Assembly: GCA_905234645.1 (NCBI GenBank)
Contig: CAJOIS010000027.1
Span: 1 to 38,570 of the forward strand
From: an uncultured Bacteroidales bacterium
GTDB taxonomy: Bacteria; Bacteroidota; Bacteroidia; Bacteroidales; F082
DNA: 38,570 bases
Direction of reading: 5' to 3'
Under the pieces are notes generated by a model that was not told where the DNA came from, ran no database searches, and was given only the letters and a program-made list of their open reading frames with translations. Positions 1-7,825 of the stretch are shown here, one piece after another; positions within the stretch are counted from its first letter, which is position 1; every line of letters starts with the position of its first letter. The translations under genes were made by a program, and so were the position numbers.

Positions 1-82
<82 letters not shown>

Positions 83-94
83 CCCACAACGGAG

Positions 95-131
95 ACCCTT
101 CCAGAGAATTCTGGGAGGGTTTTCTGTTTTT
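95..131 (+). terminator. Intrinsic terminator of the rRNA operon
   Basis: A stem ACCCTTCCAGA / TCTGGGAGGGT (one mismatch, loop about 4 bases, 95-120) is followed by a T-rich stretch TTTTCTGTTTTT. Read on the plus strand it sits directly after the 5S rRNA. Read on the minus strand there is no T-run, so it is a poor terminator for the convergent helicase gene. Confidence 0.85.
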
Positions 132-143
132 AGGAGGTAATTA

Positions 144-1571
144 TTACCCAAAAAACTCTTCCTTGAAATTCACGAAACAAACCCGCTCCTGCGCACGGGT
201 CAAGGCGGTGTAAAGCCAACGCAAATCTTTTACTTCTAACGTTTCTTTTAGGTTCAGCGAGGAATCAATGAAAACGGTGTTCCACTGCCCACCTTGGGTC
301 TTGTGGCAGGTGAGGGCATAGGCAAACTTCACCTGCAAGGCATTGAACCAAGGGTTTTTCTTCATTTCTTTGTAGCGCTCCCGTCGGTTGGGAATATCCA
401 TATAGTCCTCTTCGATGGCGCTGAACAACCGCTTGCTTTCCTCTTCCGTCAGCGAGGCGCTGTTGCTGTTTAACGTGTCGAGCAAAATCTTGGCCTCCAC
501 ATTGGGCGCATCGGGATAATCGGTGAAGCTGAGTTCCACGTCGGCGAAACGGAAACCGTACATTTCGTCGAAATGCTTGATTTTCCGTATCTCAGCCATG
601 TCGCCGTTGGCGATGAAACTGATGGCATCGTTGCCGTCGGCCCAAAAGTAGTTGTTCTTCACCACCATCAGCTTATCACCCGTGGCAATTTCTCCCTCGA
701 TGTTGAGGATGCGCCCTCGGATGGCTTGGTTGAACATGTTGGCGCGTTTGTTCGACTTGCAGACAATGACGGCTTCGTTGTCGGAGGTATTGGCGAAGAC
801 GTTGTGTAGCATCTCCTCAAAGGTCTCAGGCTCAATTCTTTCAACGTCGTCAAATCCGTCCAGATGAAAGATGGGCAGGTTGTATTCATACAAGTTTTGC
901 CCAAGCAACTGCCTGATATCCGTGGCATTATATAAAATCCCCGATTCCAAGGCCTGACGTTTTACTTCGGTGAGTTCATACGTGGCGGCGGTGATGGGGA
1001 ATTCCGATTTCAGGTATTCGCAATTGAGGGCGGAACTTTCCGAACTCTCTACAGGTGGCAACTGTGCCGTGTCGCCAATGAGTAAAAGCCGACATTGCTC
1101 TCCGCTAAAGACATAAGCCAACAGGTCGTCAAGCAGACTGCTCCCGCCGAAATCCCTTTGCTCGCCTATCATGGAAGCTTCGTCGACAATGAATAGTGTT
1201 TTTTTTGCCTTGTTTTCTGCCCTGGCGATGAGTACGCTTCCGTCAGGGAAAGCCTTGGCCTGATAGATTTTTCGGTGGATGGTGGAGGCTGGTTGGCCCG
1301 TATAACTGCTAAGCACTTTGGCAGCCCTTCCCGTGGGTGCCATCAACACGTACTTCATGCCAATGGACGGCAAGGTCCTGACTAGCGTTTTTACCAGTGA
1401 AGTCTTTCCCGTACCGGCATAGCCTTTCAAGATATAGGTGGGATTTTCTTTTTGCGAGAGAAGGAATGCGGCTAGATGATACAACGCAATGGCTTGCCCC
1501 TCGGTGGGCTCGAAGCCAAAGGATTGCGTGAGGTGATCGAATAACTCTTGTCTGCCCATCGCTTTGTTCAT
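144..1571 (-). CDS. RecD2-like superfamily 1 DNA helicase / AAA ATPase
   Basis: 475-residue SF1 helicase. Walker A GYAGTGKTS is at about residues 50-58, followed by PTGRAAKVL (motif Ia), DEASMIG (Walker B), GDTAQLPPV (motif III) and, near the C-terminus, FAYALTCHKTQGGQW and LYTALTRAQERV (motifs V/VI of the UvrD_C_2 type). It lacks the long N-terminal OB/HhH region of full RecD2, so it is the short single-protein form common in Bacteroidota. The likely role is 5'-3' DNA unwinding in repair or recombination; substrate and partners are inferred. The start ATG at 1571 overlaps the tamL stop by one base (TGATG), implying translational coupling. An upstream in-frame ATG at 1631 would lie inside tamL and adds only non-conserved residues. 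Last gene of the exbB-to-helicase run. Confidence 0.88.
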   Translation of the reverse strand: MNKAMGRQELFDHLTQSFGFEPTEGQAIALYHLAAFLLSQKENPTYILKGYAGTGKTSLVKTLVRTLPSIGMKYVLMAPTGRAAKVLSSYTGQPASTIHRKIYQAKAFPDGSVLIARAENKAKKTLFIVDEASMIGEQRDFGGSSLLDDLLAYVFSGEQCRLLLIGDTAQLPPVESSESSALNCEYLKSEFPITAATYELTEVKRQALESGILYNATDIRQLLGQNLYEYNLPIFHLDGFDDVERIEPETFEEMLHNVFANTSDNEAVIVCKSNKRANMFNQAIRGRILNIEGEIATGDKLMVVKNNYFWADGNDAISFIANGDMAEIRKIKHFDEMYGFRFADVELSFTDYPDAPNVEAKILLDTLNSNSASLTEEESKRLFSAIEEDYMDIPNRRERYKEMKKNPWFNALQVKFAYALTCHKTQGGQWNTVFIDSSLNLKETLEVKDLRWLYTALTRAQERVCFVNFKEEFFG

Positions 1572-3880
1572 CAGAAGGGATAGCCGATACCTAGCTGCAG
1601 CCTCAGGTTCTCGTCTTGACCGAAACGCCAATAGTTGCCGCTTTCATCACAATAGGGATTGCGCATGGCATAGGCAAGATCGAGGCGGATGATCAGGAAG
1701 GACAGGTCCATTCTGACGCCAAGGCCTGCATCAAGAGCCAATTGCTTATAGAAGGAGTTGAATCTAAATTCGGCATTGGGCATGGATTCGTTGGGGTAGT
1801 AGGCCCAGACGTTACCTGCATCCACAAAGACGGCGCCGTTGAAGATGTTGTAGATGGGGAAACGGTATTCGGCGTTGACTTCCAATTGGAGGTCTCCGGT
1901 CTTTTCCATGCTTTCGTCATTAGGCACATAGCCACCGGGACCGACAGTGCGGTATAACCATCCGCGCAGGCCATTGGAGCCGCCACCGTAAAAGCTGCGC
2001 TCGAAAGGCAGGTCGCGCGAGTTGCCGTAGGGCAAACCTAATCCTATGAATTCGCGGAACACAAGCCACGATTCATGCCCTAAGTCAATGTGCTGACGGA
2101 TGTCGAAGCTGCCTCTCAAATACTGCGCATAACGGACGCCCAGCAATTCGTGGTGCCCATCGTGTTCGGTGATGAGCTTTGTCTTGTTGAAGAGGGAGAG
2201 CAAATTGCCACTTGATTCCAGGTCGGCGCGCAAATAGACGAAACTGCCTTCTTGGCTGAGGCGTTGGCTGCTGTAGGTGAAGGAATAGCGTGTGCCAAGC
2301 AACAGGTGGCTGGTATATTGGTCTTTTTTCCTTTGACTCGTTTCGGCATCGAGGTAGGATTGGAAAGCGGGATTGATATCGGCGATCTTTACGCCGTTGA
2401 GGAAGATGGGCGTAAAGGTGTGTCCAATGCGGTTGAGGCTCTTCCAGTCGTAGCTCAACGAGGCCATGGAGATATAGCGCGAATAATAGTACCTGATTTG
2501 CGCGTTGAAACCTAGGGAGACAGAGGTCGTCGGCATATAGTCTCTGGCGAGGTCGTTGAAGGCAAACGGACTGAGGAACTTCGGGAAAAAGAGGCTCGCC
2601 GTGATGCCAGCTTCTCTTGTGTTAAACACTTTCTGTCCGCTTTCAGCCGCCTCTGCGTCAAGGAGCTTCTGCATTTCCAATCCACCTCTGAGACTGAGCT
2701 GGAATGTCTCGGAACCATGGAAAATGTTCCTATTGGTGTAGGCAAAGCTGCCTTTGATGCCCAAGTCACCATCAGAATTGGTTCCCTCGGCTTGAAGGGT
2801 GAACGAATGGATGTCGTTTTGCTGCATCGTGATACGGCAGTCGAGGAGATTGAGGCTGTCGTTCGGGACACTGTCGAACTGTATGGTCACGTTGCTGAAA
2901 AGCCTGAAGTTACTAAGCGATTTGTAGGTGCTTGTGACCAGCCTTTGGCTATACGGGAATCCTTCAATAATGTTGATGGAATGCTGGAATGTCTGTGGCT
3001 TCACCTGAGGCTTCCCATAATAATAGAAATCCAGTATGTTGGTGATCTTTCTCCTTATGCCGAACTCCGTGACGAGCGTTGCAGAGTCGGAAGGCTTTTC
3101 GTTCATTTGGAAGATGGAGAAGTTGGGATAAACGCTGATGTCGCGAATCATATACTTCTTATAGGCGATATCGTTCTTTTTCAGGCGCATGGTGATATCC
3201 AGCGTATGATTCATGAAATTGCTGTCTACCTCAAAGTAGATGTGGTCACGGTTGAAATAGTAATAACCGGAATTCTTTAGCCTTTCTGTGATGATCTCGC
3301 GTTGCTCGTCCAACGAATAGGCATTGTAGATGTCGCCTTCATTAAGCGGGAACTTCGTGCTGTCGCGCATGATGTAAGACCGCACCAGACTGTCTTCGAT
3401 GACATACTTGATGGCTTTGACACGATAAGGCTTCGTTGGATAAATATGGTATGTGACTTTGGCGGTCTTTCTCCTATTATTTGTCTTAACCGTATGTGAG
3501 ACTTTTGAGTTGAAGTAGCCCACATTGTTGAGGTACCGCATCATCTGCGTCGACGAGTTGTTAGCCTCCGATTTTTCGTAATAGACGGGCTGGTTGCCGA
3601 AGTTCTTGTTCAGCCATTTCCAAAACACGCTTTTCTGATGCCCTTCCCATTTGTAGTAAATCCAGGTGGGGATGTTGGTTCGTATAGCACTCTTGTATGG
3701 CTTCAGGGAGATGTATTTCGACACGCCAGGCTTGCTGATCTCCGTGCCTTTTTCCTCGATGACGACTTTGTTGCTTTTCACCAGGTATTTCCCTTCGGGG
3801 ACAAAACGGCGAATGGAACACGACGACAGCAGCACTGCCGCAAGCATGACAAGAATGATATGGAGCCTTTTGCCTTTCAC
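1571..3880 (-). CDS. tamL: TamL-type BamA/TamA-family outer-membrane lipoprotein
   Basis: 769-residue outer-membrane assembly protein. A signal peptide ends in LLSSC, placing a lipid-modified Cys at residue 21. POTRA-like repeats span roughly residues 25-330, and a D15/surface-antigen beta-barrel fills the C-terminal half (RGWLYRTVGPGGYVP, then GIGYPF). The terminal Phe is the usual BAM recognition residue. The lipobox separates it from BamA and matches the Bacteroidota TamL group, which is thought to help insert or transport envelope proteins. The start is a GTG at 3880: it is the only in-frame start that keeps the whole signal peptide. A TACCTTTG box lies 20 bases upstream, although the gene is also close behind folC (39 bases). 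Function within the family is inferred. Confidence 0.87.
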   Translation of the reverse strand: MKGKRLHIILVMLAAVLLSSCSIRRFVPEGKYLVKSNKVVIEEKGTEISKPGVSKYISLKPYKSAIRTNIPTWIYYKWEGHQKSVFWKWLNKNFGNQPVYYEKSEANNSSTQMMRYLNNVGYFNSKVSHTVKTNNRRKTAKVTYHIYPTKPYRVKAIKYVIEDSLVRSYIMRDSTKFPLNEGDIYNAYSLDEQREIITERLKNSGYYYFNRDHIYFEVDSNFMNHTLDITMRLKKNDIAYKKYMIRDISVYPNFSIFQMNEKPSDSATLVTEFGIRRKITNILDFYYYGKPQVKPQTFQHSINIIEGFPYSQRLVTSTYKSLSNFRLFSNVTIQFDSVPNDSLNLLDCRITMQQNDIHSFTLQAEGTNSDGDLGIKGSFAYTNRNIFHGSETFQLSLRGGLEMQKLLDAEAAESGQKVFNTREAGITASLFFPKFLSPFAFNDLARDYMPTTSVSLGFNAQIRYYYSRYISMASLSYDWKSLNRIGHTFTPIFLNGVKIADINPAFQSYLDAETSQRKKDQYTSHLLLGTRYSFTYSSQRLSQEGSFVYLRADLESSGNLLSLFNKTKLITEHDGHHELLGVRYAQYLRGSFDIRQHIDLGHESWLVFREFIGLGLPYGNSRDLPFERSFYGGGSNGLRGWLYRTVGPGGYVPNDESMEKTGDLQLEVNAEYRFPIYNIFNGAVFVDAGNVWAYYPNESMPNAEFRFNSFYKQLALDAGLGVRMDLSFLIIRLDLAYAMRNPYCDESGNYWRFGQDENLRLQLGIGYPF

Positions 3881-3899
3881 AAGGGATTGGGATTTTCGG

Positions 3900-3907
3900 C
3901 AAAGGTA
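3900..3907 (-). promoter_or_regulatory. Possible -7 box (TACCTTTG) for tamL
   Basis: Matches the Bacteroidota -7 consensus TAnnTTTG. A start point near 3894 would leave a ~13-base leader before the GTG. No TTG is found 19 bp upstream, and tamL could simply be read through from folC. Confidence 0.35.
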
Positions 3908-3919
3908 AGGATTATTTCT

Positions 3920-5206
3920 TTACACCACCTCGGCTACGGTGAAATTGCTGCCACCGACGAAGACCACATCGCCGAAGTGTGCGTTGTTGATGGCAGAACG
4001 GTAGGCGTGGCTGACGCTCTCAAACACCTGCCCACGTAGACCCATGTCAAAGGCTTTTTCTGCCAGGACATGGGCATCCAAGCCTCTTGGGATGTCGGCC
4101 TTGCAGAAGTAATATTCTGCACCGTGGGGCAGGAGCTGCAGCACGCTGTCGATGTCCTTGTCGTTGACCATACCAAGGACGAAATGCAGCTTGTTATATT
4201 GCATCTCGGCCAATTGAAGCACCACTTCCTTGATGCCGGCCACGTTATGTCCTGTGTCAGCAATGGTCAACGGGTCGTTGCAAAGGATTTGCCAGCGACC
4301 CATGAGATGGGTGTTGCGGATCACCTTGGCGATGCCGTCACGAATGTCGTCTTCCGAAAGGTTGAACTTGTCGCGTAGCAAGTCAAGGGCACACATCACG
4401 GTGGTGAGGTTCTTCTGTTGGTAGTTGCCCATCAACGGGAGCTCAAGGGCTTCAAGGTACAACTCGCTGTTTTTCCAGACGTCGTATTTTTGTATGATGT
4501 CTGATTCGATATGGATCTTGTCGCAGTCGAAGATTTGGTCGGCGAAACAGATAGGACTATTGCATTCTTTGGCCTTGTCGATGAAGACCTGTTCGGTCTC
4601 GGGATGGGTCTCGCCAATGACGACGGGGATGTTCGGCTTGATGATGCCAGCCTTCTCGTAGGCAATCTTGGCCCTTGTGTCGCCCAAGAACTTCATGTGG
4701 TCGAAGTCGATGTTGGTGATGATGCTAAGTTCAGGCGTGATGAGGTTGGTGGAGTCCAACCTGCCGCCCATGCCCACTTCGACGATGGCAATATCCACTT
4801 TCTCTTTGGAGAAATAGTCAAAGGCCATGCCCACGGTCATCTCGAAGAAGGAGAGTTCCATTGCCTCGAACTTGGCTTTGTAGGTGTCGATAAACTGCAC
4901 CACGTTCTCCTCGGGAATCATCTCGCCATTGATGCGGATGCGTTCACGGAAATCACGGAGGTGAGGAGAGGTGTAGAGGCCGGTCTTGTAGCCCGCTTCC
5001 TGAAACACGGAGGCCAGCATATGCGAAACGGAGCCTTTGCCGTTGGTTCCGGCCACGTGCACGGACTTGAAGTTGTTTTGCGGGTTGTCTAAAAGATTGA
5101 GGAGTTGGATAGTGTTGTTCAAGTCTGCTTTATAAGCAGCGCCGCCGATGCGTTGATACATCGGCAGCTTGTTAAACATCCAGTCTAGGGTTTCTTGGTA
5201 AGTCAT
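3920..5206 (-). CDS. folC: Dihydrofolate synthase / folylpolyglutamate synthase
   Basis: 428-residue cytoplasmic Mur-ligase-family enzyme. It adds L-glutamate to dihydropteroate and extends polyglutamate tails on folates using ATP. The P-loop HVAGTNGKGSVSHML covers about residues 50-64. EVGMGGRLDSTN carries the metal and ATP-site residues, TNIDFDHMKFLGDT follows, and the C-terminal domain includes ADTGHNVAG. Length is normal for FolC. The start ATG lies 2 bases after the tonB stop, so it is almost certainly co-transcribed with exbB-exbD-tonB. Whether it does both reactions or only one cannot be told from the sequence. Confidence 0.95.
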   Translation of the reverse strand: MTYQETLDWMFNKLPMYQRIGGAAYKADLNNTIQLLNLLDNPQNNFKSVHVAGTNGKGSVSHMLASVFQEAGYKTGLYTSPHLRDFRERIRINGEMIPEENVVQFIDTYKAKFEAMELSFFEMTVGMAFDYFSKEKVDIAIVEVGMGGRLDSTNLITPELSIITNIDFDHMKFLGDTRAKIAYEKAGIIKPNIPVVIGETHPETEQVFIDKAKECNSPICFADQIFDCDKIHIESDIIQKYDVWKNSELYLEALELPLMGNYQQKNLTTVMCALDLLRDKFNLSEDDIRDGIAKVIRNTHLMGRWQILCNDPLTIADTGHNVAGIKEVVLQLAEMQYNKLHFVLGMVNDKDIDSVLQLLPHGAEYYFCKADIPRGLDAHVLAEKAFDMGLRGQVFESVSHAYRSAINNAHFGDVVFVGGSNFTVAEVV

Positions 5207-5208
5207 GG

Positions 5209-5970
5209 TTATTGGTTGATGACAAAGGTGTATGTGATAGTGCCGTGTTGTTCCTCTGGCGCGTTGGCATCGGCGGCAAAGGAGGAACGTAAGGCGGCTT
5301 GTACGGCTTTCTGACGCATCGCACTGTTGATGATATCAGTGCCTTTCTTGGCGACGTCTGCGCGAACAACCTGTCCGGAGCGATTGACCCAGATGTCAAC
5401 TACGATTTTACCTTCTTCGCTGAAGTCGTCGTCTGGGCGGTGTAATGACTTTGCACCTCGACCGCCAAGGTCATAACCGGTGCCGTTGCCCCGACCGCCG
5501 TTGCCTTCGTATTGCCTCACGCCTGCCAAGCCGTTCGGGTTGCCTTGGTCGCCAGGTTGTCCTGTGATGCCTTCCGAACCGCCCGCCTGCGGGTTGCTGT
5601 TGCCATGGTAGATGGCTCTATTGTTGACAGTAGGTCTAGGCTCTTCCACAGGCTTCGTTTCCTGTTTCGGCTTGGTTACCTTTGGCTTTGTTATGGCAGG
5701 AGCCTCTTCGTCATTTTGCGTGACGATGTCTTCTTCGCTCTTGTTAGGCTGCTGTTGAGGTTGCGCGGCTTGAGGGATGGCGGGCTTTTCGGGCTGGATG
5801 TTGCCCATGCCTTGGTTCATCATGCCCAAGTCAACCTCGACGCCTTCTTCTCCAGGCAGCGGGAGAGGTGTCCTGAAGGCCATCAAGAAGAGGACAAGCA
5901 CAATCAGGGCGTGGACGATGATGGTCCCCGCAGCGGCTATGCCTTTGTCTTTCTTTTCTTTGCTGTTCAT
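5209..5970 (-). CDS. TonB-like energy transducer
   Basis: 253-residue protein with one N-terminal membrane helix (about residues 10-32). The helix carries a His at residue 20, the position of the functionally important His in E. coli TonB. A Pro/Glu/Lys- and Gly/Asn-rich periplasmic linker follows (about 35-180), then a TonB-C-like domain from about residue 185 with GKIVVDIWVNRSGQVVRADV. It would couple proton-motive force harvested by the ExbB/ExbD proteins encoded just upstream to an outer-membrane partner. TolA is an alternative reading, but the C-terminal fold signature is TonB-like. The ATG is 8 bases after the exbD stop. Confidence 0.83.
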   Translation of the reverse strand: MNSKEKKDKGIAAAGTIIVHALIVLVLFLMAFRTPLPLPGEEGVEVDLGMMNQGMGNIQPEKPAIPQAAQPQQQPNKSEEDIVTQNDEEAPAITKPKVTKPKQETKPVEEPRPTVNNRAIYHGNSNPQAGGSEGITGQPGDQGNPNGLAGVRQYEGNGGRGNGTGYDLGGRGAKSLHRPDDDFSEEGKIVVDIWVNRSGQVVRADVAKKGTDIINSAMRQKAVQAALRSSFAADANAPEEQHGTITYTFVINQ

Positions 5971-5978
5971 AGCGCCTC

Positions 5979-6392
5979 CTATTTCTTTGGTGCTGTGGCT
6001 AAGATGACTTTGTGGTTGTTGCCGGTGGCGTTGTTGATTTCGTTGACGGCATCAATCACGTTGACGATGTATTGTACTGGAACGGTCTTGTCGGAACGCA
6101 GCACCACCGTGGCCTGGCTGTCGTTGCCGATGTTGGCATTGATGAGGTCGGTGAGCTGGGTCTCGTCGGCAGGGGTCTCGTCCACAAAGTACTGGTATTG
6201 TTCGTTGACGTATACCGTGACGGTCTGCTTGGCCATGGTCTTGCTCGTGCTTGAAGGCAACATGAGCTTGATGGCGTTAGGCGCAACCAAGGTTGATGTC
6301 AACATGAAGAAAATCAGCAGCAGAAACACCAGGTCCGACATGGACGAGGAGTTGAATGTGGGTTCGACCTTATTTCTTGATCTGATGGCCAT
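5979..6392 (-). CDS. exbD: ExbD/TolR family biopolymer transport protein
   Basis: 137-residue inner-membrane subunit of a proton-driven motor. A short cytoplasmic N-terminus is followed by one transmembrane helix SMSDLVFLLLIFFMLTS. Asp20 at the head of this helix matches the proton-carrying Asp of ExbD/TolR. The periplasmic domain fills the rest, with VVLRSDKTVPVQYIVNVIDA typical of the family. Its place between an ExbB and a TonB-like gene (12- and 8-base gaps) makes a complete three-part system. ExbD and TolR cannot be separated by sequence alone. Confidence 0.92.
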   Translation of the reverse strand: MAIRSRNKVEPTFNSSSMSDLVFLLLIFFMLTSTLVAPNAIKLMLPSSTSKTMAKQTVTVYVNEQYQYFVDETPADETQLTDLINANIGNDSQATVVLRSDKTVPVQYIVNVIDAVNEINNATGNNHKVILATAPKK

Positions 6393-6404
6393 AATACGCT
6401 GATT

Positions 6405-7103
6405 TTATGCGGGTTCGTTCAAGACATCCATAAATTCAGTCGCCTTTGCTTCAAGCAGGTTGACGACCTTCTGGATTTTGGTTGAGAGGATGGCGTGGAA
6501 AAAATAGGCGATAATACCCACTATCAGACCGCCGACCGTGGTCACCATGGCTTCGTAGATGCCTGATGAAAGTAGTTCAATGTCAATGTTGTTGCCTGCC
6601 ATCGACATGTTGTAGAATGCGCGAATCATACCTGTTACGGTACCCAAGAAACCAATCATCGGGGCGGCACTGGCAATCATGGCTAGGATGCTCACGCCGC
6701 GTTCCAGCTGCGCCACTTCAAGGTTGCCCACATTCTCGATGGCCGAGTTGATGTCGCCCAGGGGACGGCCGATACGTGACAAACCCTTCTCAATCATCCT
6801 GGAGATAGGGGTGGAGTTGCCACGGCACAAGGCCTTGGCGGAATCAAGCTTACCGTCTTTCATATATTCACGGATGCGGTCCATGAAGCTGTTGTCGTAT
6901 TTCGTGGCGCGTGAAACGACGATGTAACGTTCGATGAAGATGTAAACCGCAATGATGGACAAAACGGCCAATAAAATCATGATCCAGCCGCCTTTGGTGG
7001 CGAGGTCGAGGATGGAGAGTTTGATTTCCGTAGGCTGGGCTGCGGTTTCTGCTGCGGCTGTTCCCAAATCATTGACAGCCTCTTGGATTTGTAGGAGATT
7101 CAT
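6405..7103 (-). CDS. exbB: MotA/TolQ/ExbB proton channel family protein
   Basis: 232-residue polytopic membrane protein with three hydrophobic helices at about residues 33-56, 138-160 and 178-204. The conserved ASAAPMIGFLGTVTGMI segment and the TVGGLIVGIIAYFF helix are hallmarks of ExbB/TolQ channels. It would form the pentameric channel that works with the ExbD and TonB-like products encoded immediately downstream. It is the first gene of the minus-strand run that continues through folC, tamL and the helicase. No TAnnTTTG box is visible in the 95-base gap upstream, so its promoter is unidentified. Confidence 0.93.
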   Translation of the reverse strand: MNLLQIQEAVNDLGTAAAETAAQPTEIKLSILDLATKGGWIMILLAVLSIIAVYIFIERYIVVSRATKYDNSFMDRIREYMKDGKLDSAKALCRGNSTPISRMIEKGLSRIGRPLGDINSAIENVGNLEVAQLERGVSILAMIASAAPMIGFLGTVTGMIRAFYNMSMAGNNIDIELLSSGIYEAMVTTVGGLIVGIIAYFFHAILSTKIQKVVNLLEAKATEFMDVLNEPA

Positions 7104-7134
7104 ATTTGTTGTTGAATTGTTGGTTCGTTTGTAG

Positions 7135-7155
7135 GGCTGTCACATCGTGGCAGCC
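7135..7155 (-). other. Hairpin between lolA and exbB
   Basis: GGCTGtCAC-ATC-GTGgCAGCC forms a nearly perfect stem in the 95-base gap between the lolA stop and the exbB start. No T-run follows on the minus strand, so it is not a clear terminator. It may be a structure in the exbB leader or a weak transcript end. Confidence 0.4.
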
Positions 7156-7198
7156 GCTTCTTGTTGTATAATTACGGAATAATCCGCGTTTTATTGCA

Positions 7199-7825
7199 TT
7201 ATCGCATATCTATCACATCCACCTTGGGATATTTTTTCGTGTCGAAGGTGAAGAATTTCTCGTCTAGTTCTTGGTCGAATTTCATCTCGTCGACGGTGAC
7301 TATCAGCTTGGTGCCGTCTTCTAAATAGATATCCATACTTGTGATTTCCATTTTATTGGTGTTGGCGCGCAACGTCACGCGGCGGTATTGTCCCTTCGGG
7401 TTGGCCAACTCAATGGCGGCATTGCCCTTTGCATCTATGCCTGTAAGGGTGGCAACATAGTTCTTGTCCAAAGAGGTGAGGAGCTTCAAAGGGGTGTTGT
7501 CCTCGCCCTCGGTGGCGTTGCTGACCATGACTTCCTCGTCGTCGATGAGATAAGTCCAAATGGTCTTGCCGTCCGAAATCATCTGCTGTTCGACCATTTC
7601 CACCTTGTAGGCTTCGCCTTGCAGCCAAGCCTTACCTTGTTGCTCTTCGGTGGTTTGCCCATTGGAGTTAATTTGGTACTTGTAGTCCATCTCAACGTTC
7701 TTGTGGCTCTTCATCTGGTCGATCATGAGGCGGACGAGCGCCTCGGCGTTGTTTTGTGCGGTAACAGCCTGTGTAGCAAATAATAAGAACAAGCAGGCAA
7801 TGATGTTTCTAGTCTTCATTTTCAA
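7199..7825 (-). CDS. lolA: LolA-like outer-membrane lipoprotein carrier protein
   Basis: 208-residue periplasmic protein. A signal peptide covers about residues 1-24 (hydrophobic stretch, then VTAQN). The mature part shows the LolA/LolB beta-cup pattern: early MDYKYQIN and GKAWLQGEAYKVEM strands, IWTYLIDDEEVMVS, and a late LIVTVDEMKFDQELDEKFFTFD. It is expected to ferry lipoproteins from the inner to the outer membrane. The ATG overlaps the ftsK stop by four bases (ATGA), so the two are translated from one message. Assignment is by overall pattern; LolA-like proteins diverge strongly in this phylum. Confidence 0.78.
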   Translation of the reverse strand: MKMKTRNIIACLFLLFATQAVTAQNNAEALVRLMIDQMKSHKNVEMDYKYQINSNGQTTEEQQGKAWLQGEAYKVEMVEQQMISDGKTIWTYLIDDEEVMVSNATEGEDNTPLKLLTSLDKNYVATLTGIDAKGNAAIELANPKGQYRRVTLRANTNKMEITSMDIYLEDGTKLIVTVDEMKFDQELDEKFFTFDTKKYPKVDVIDMR

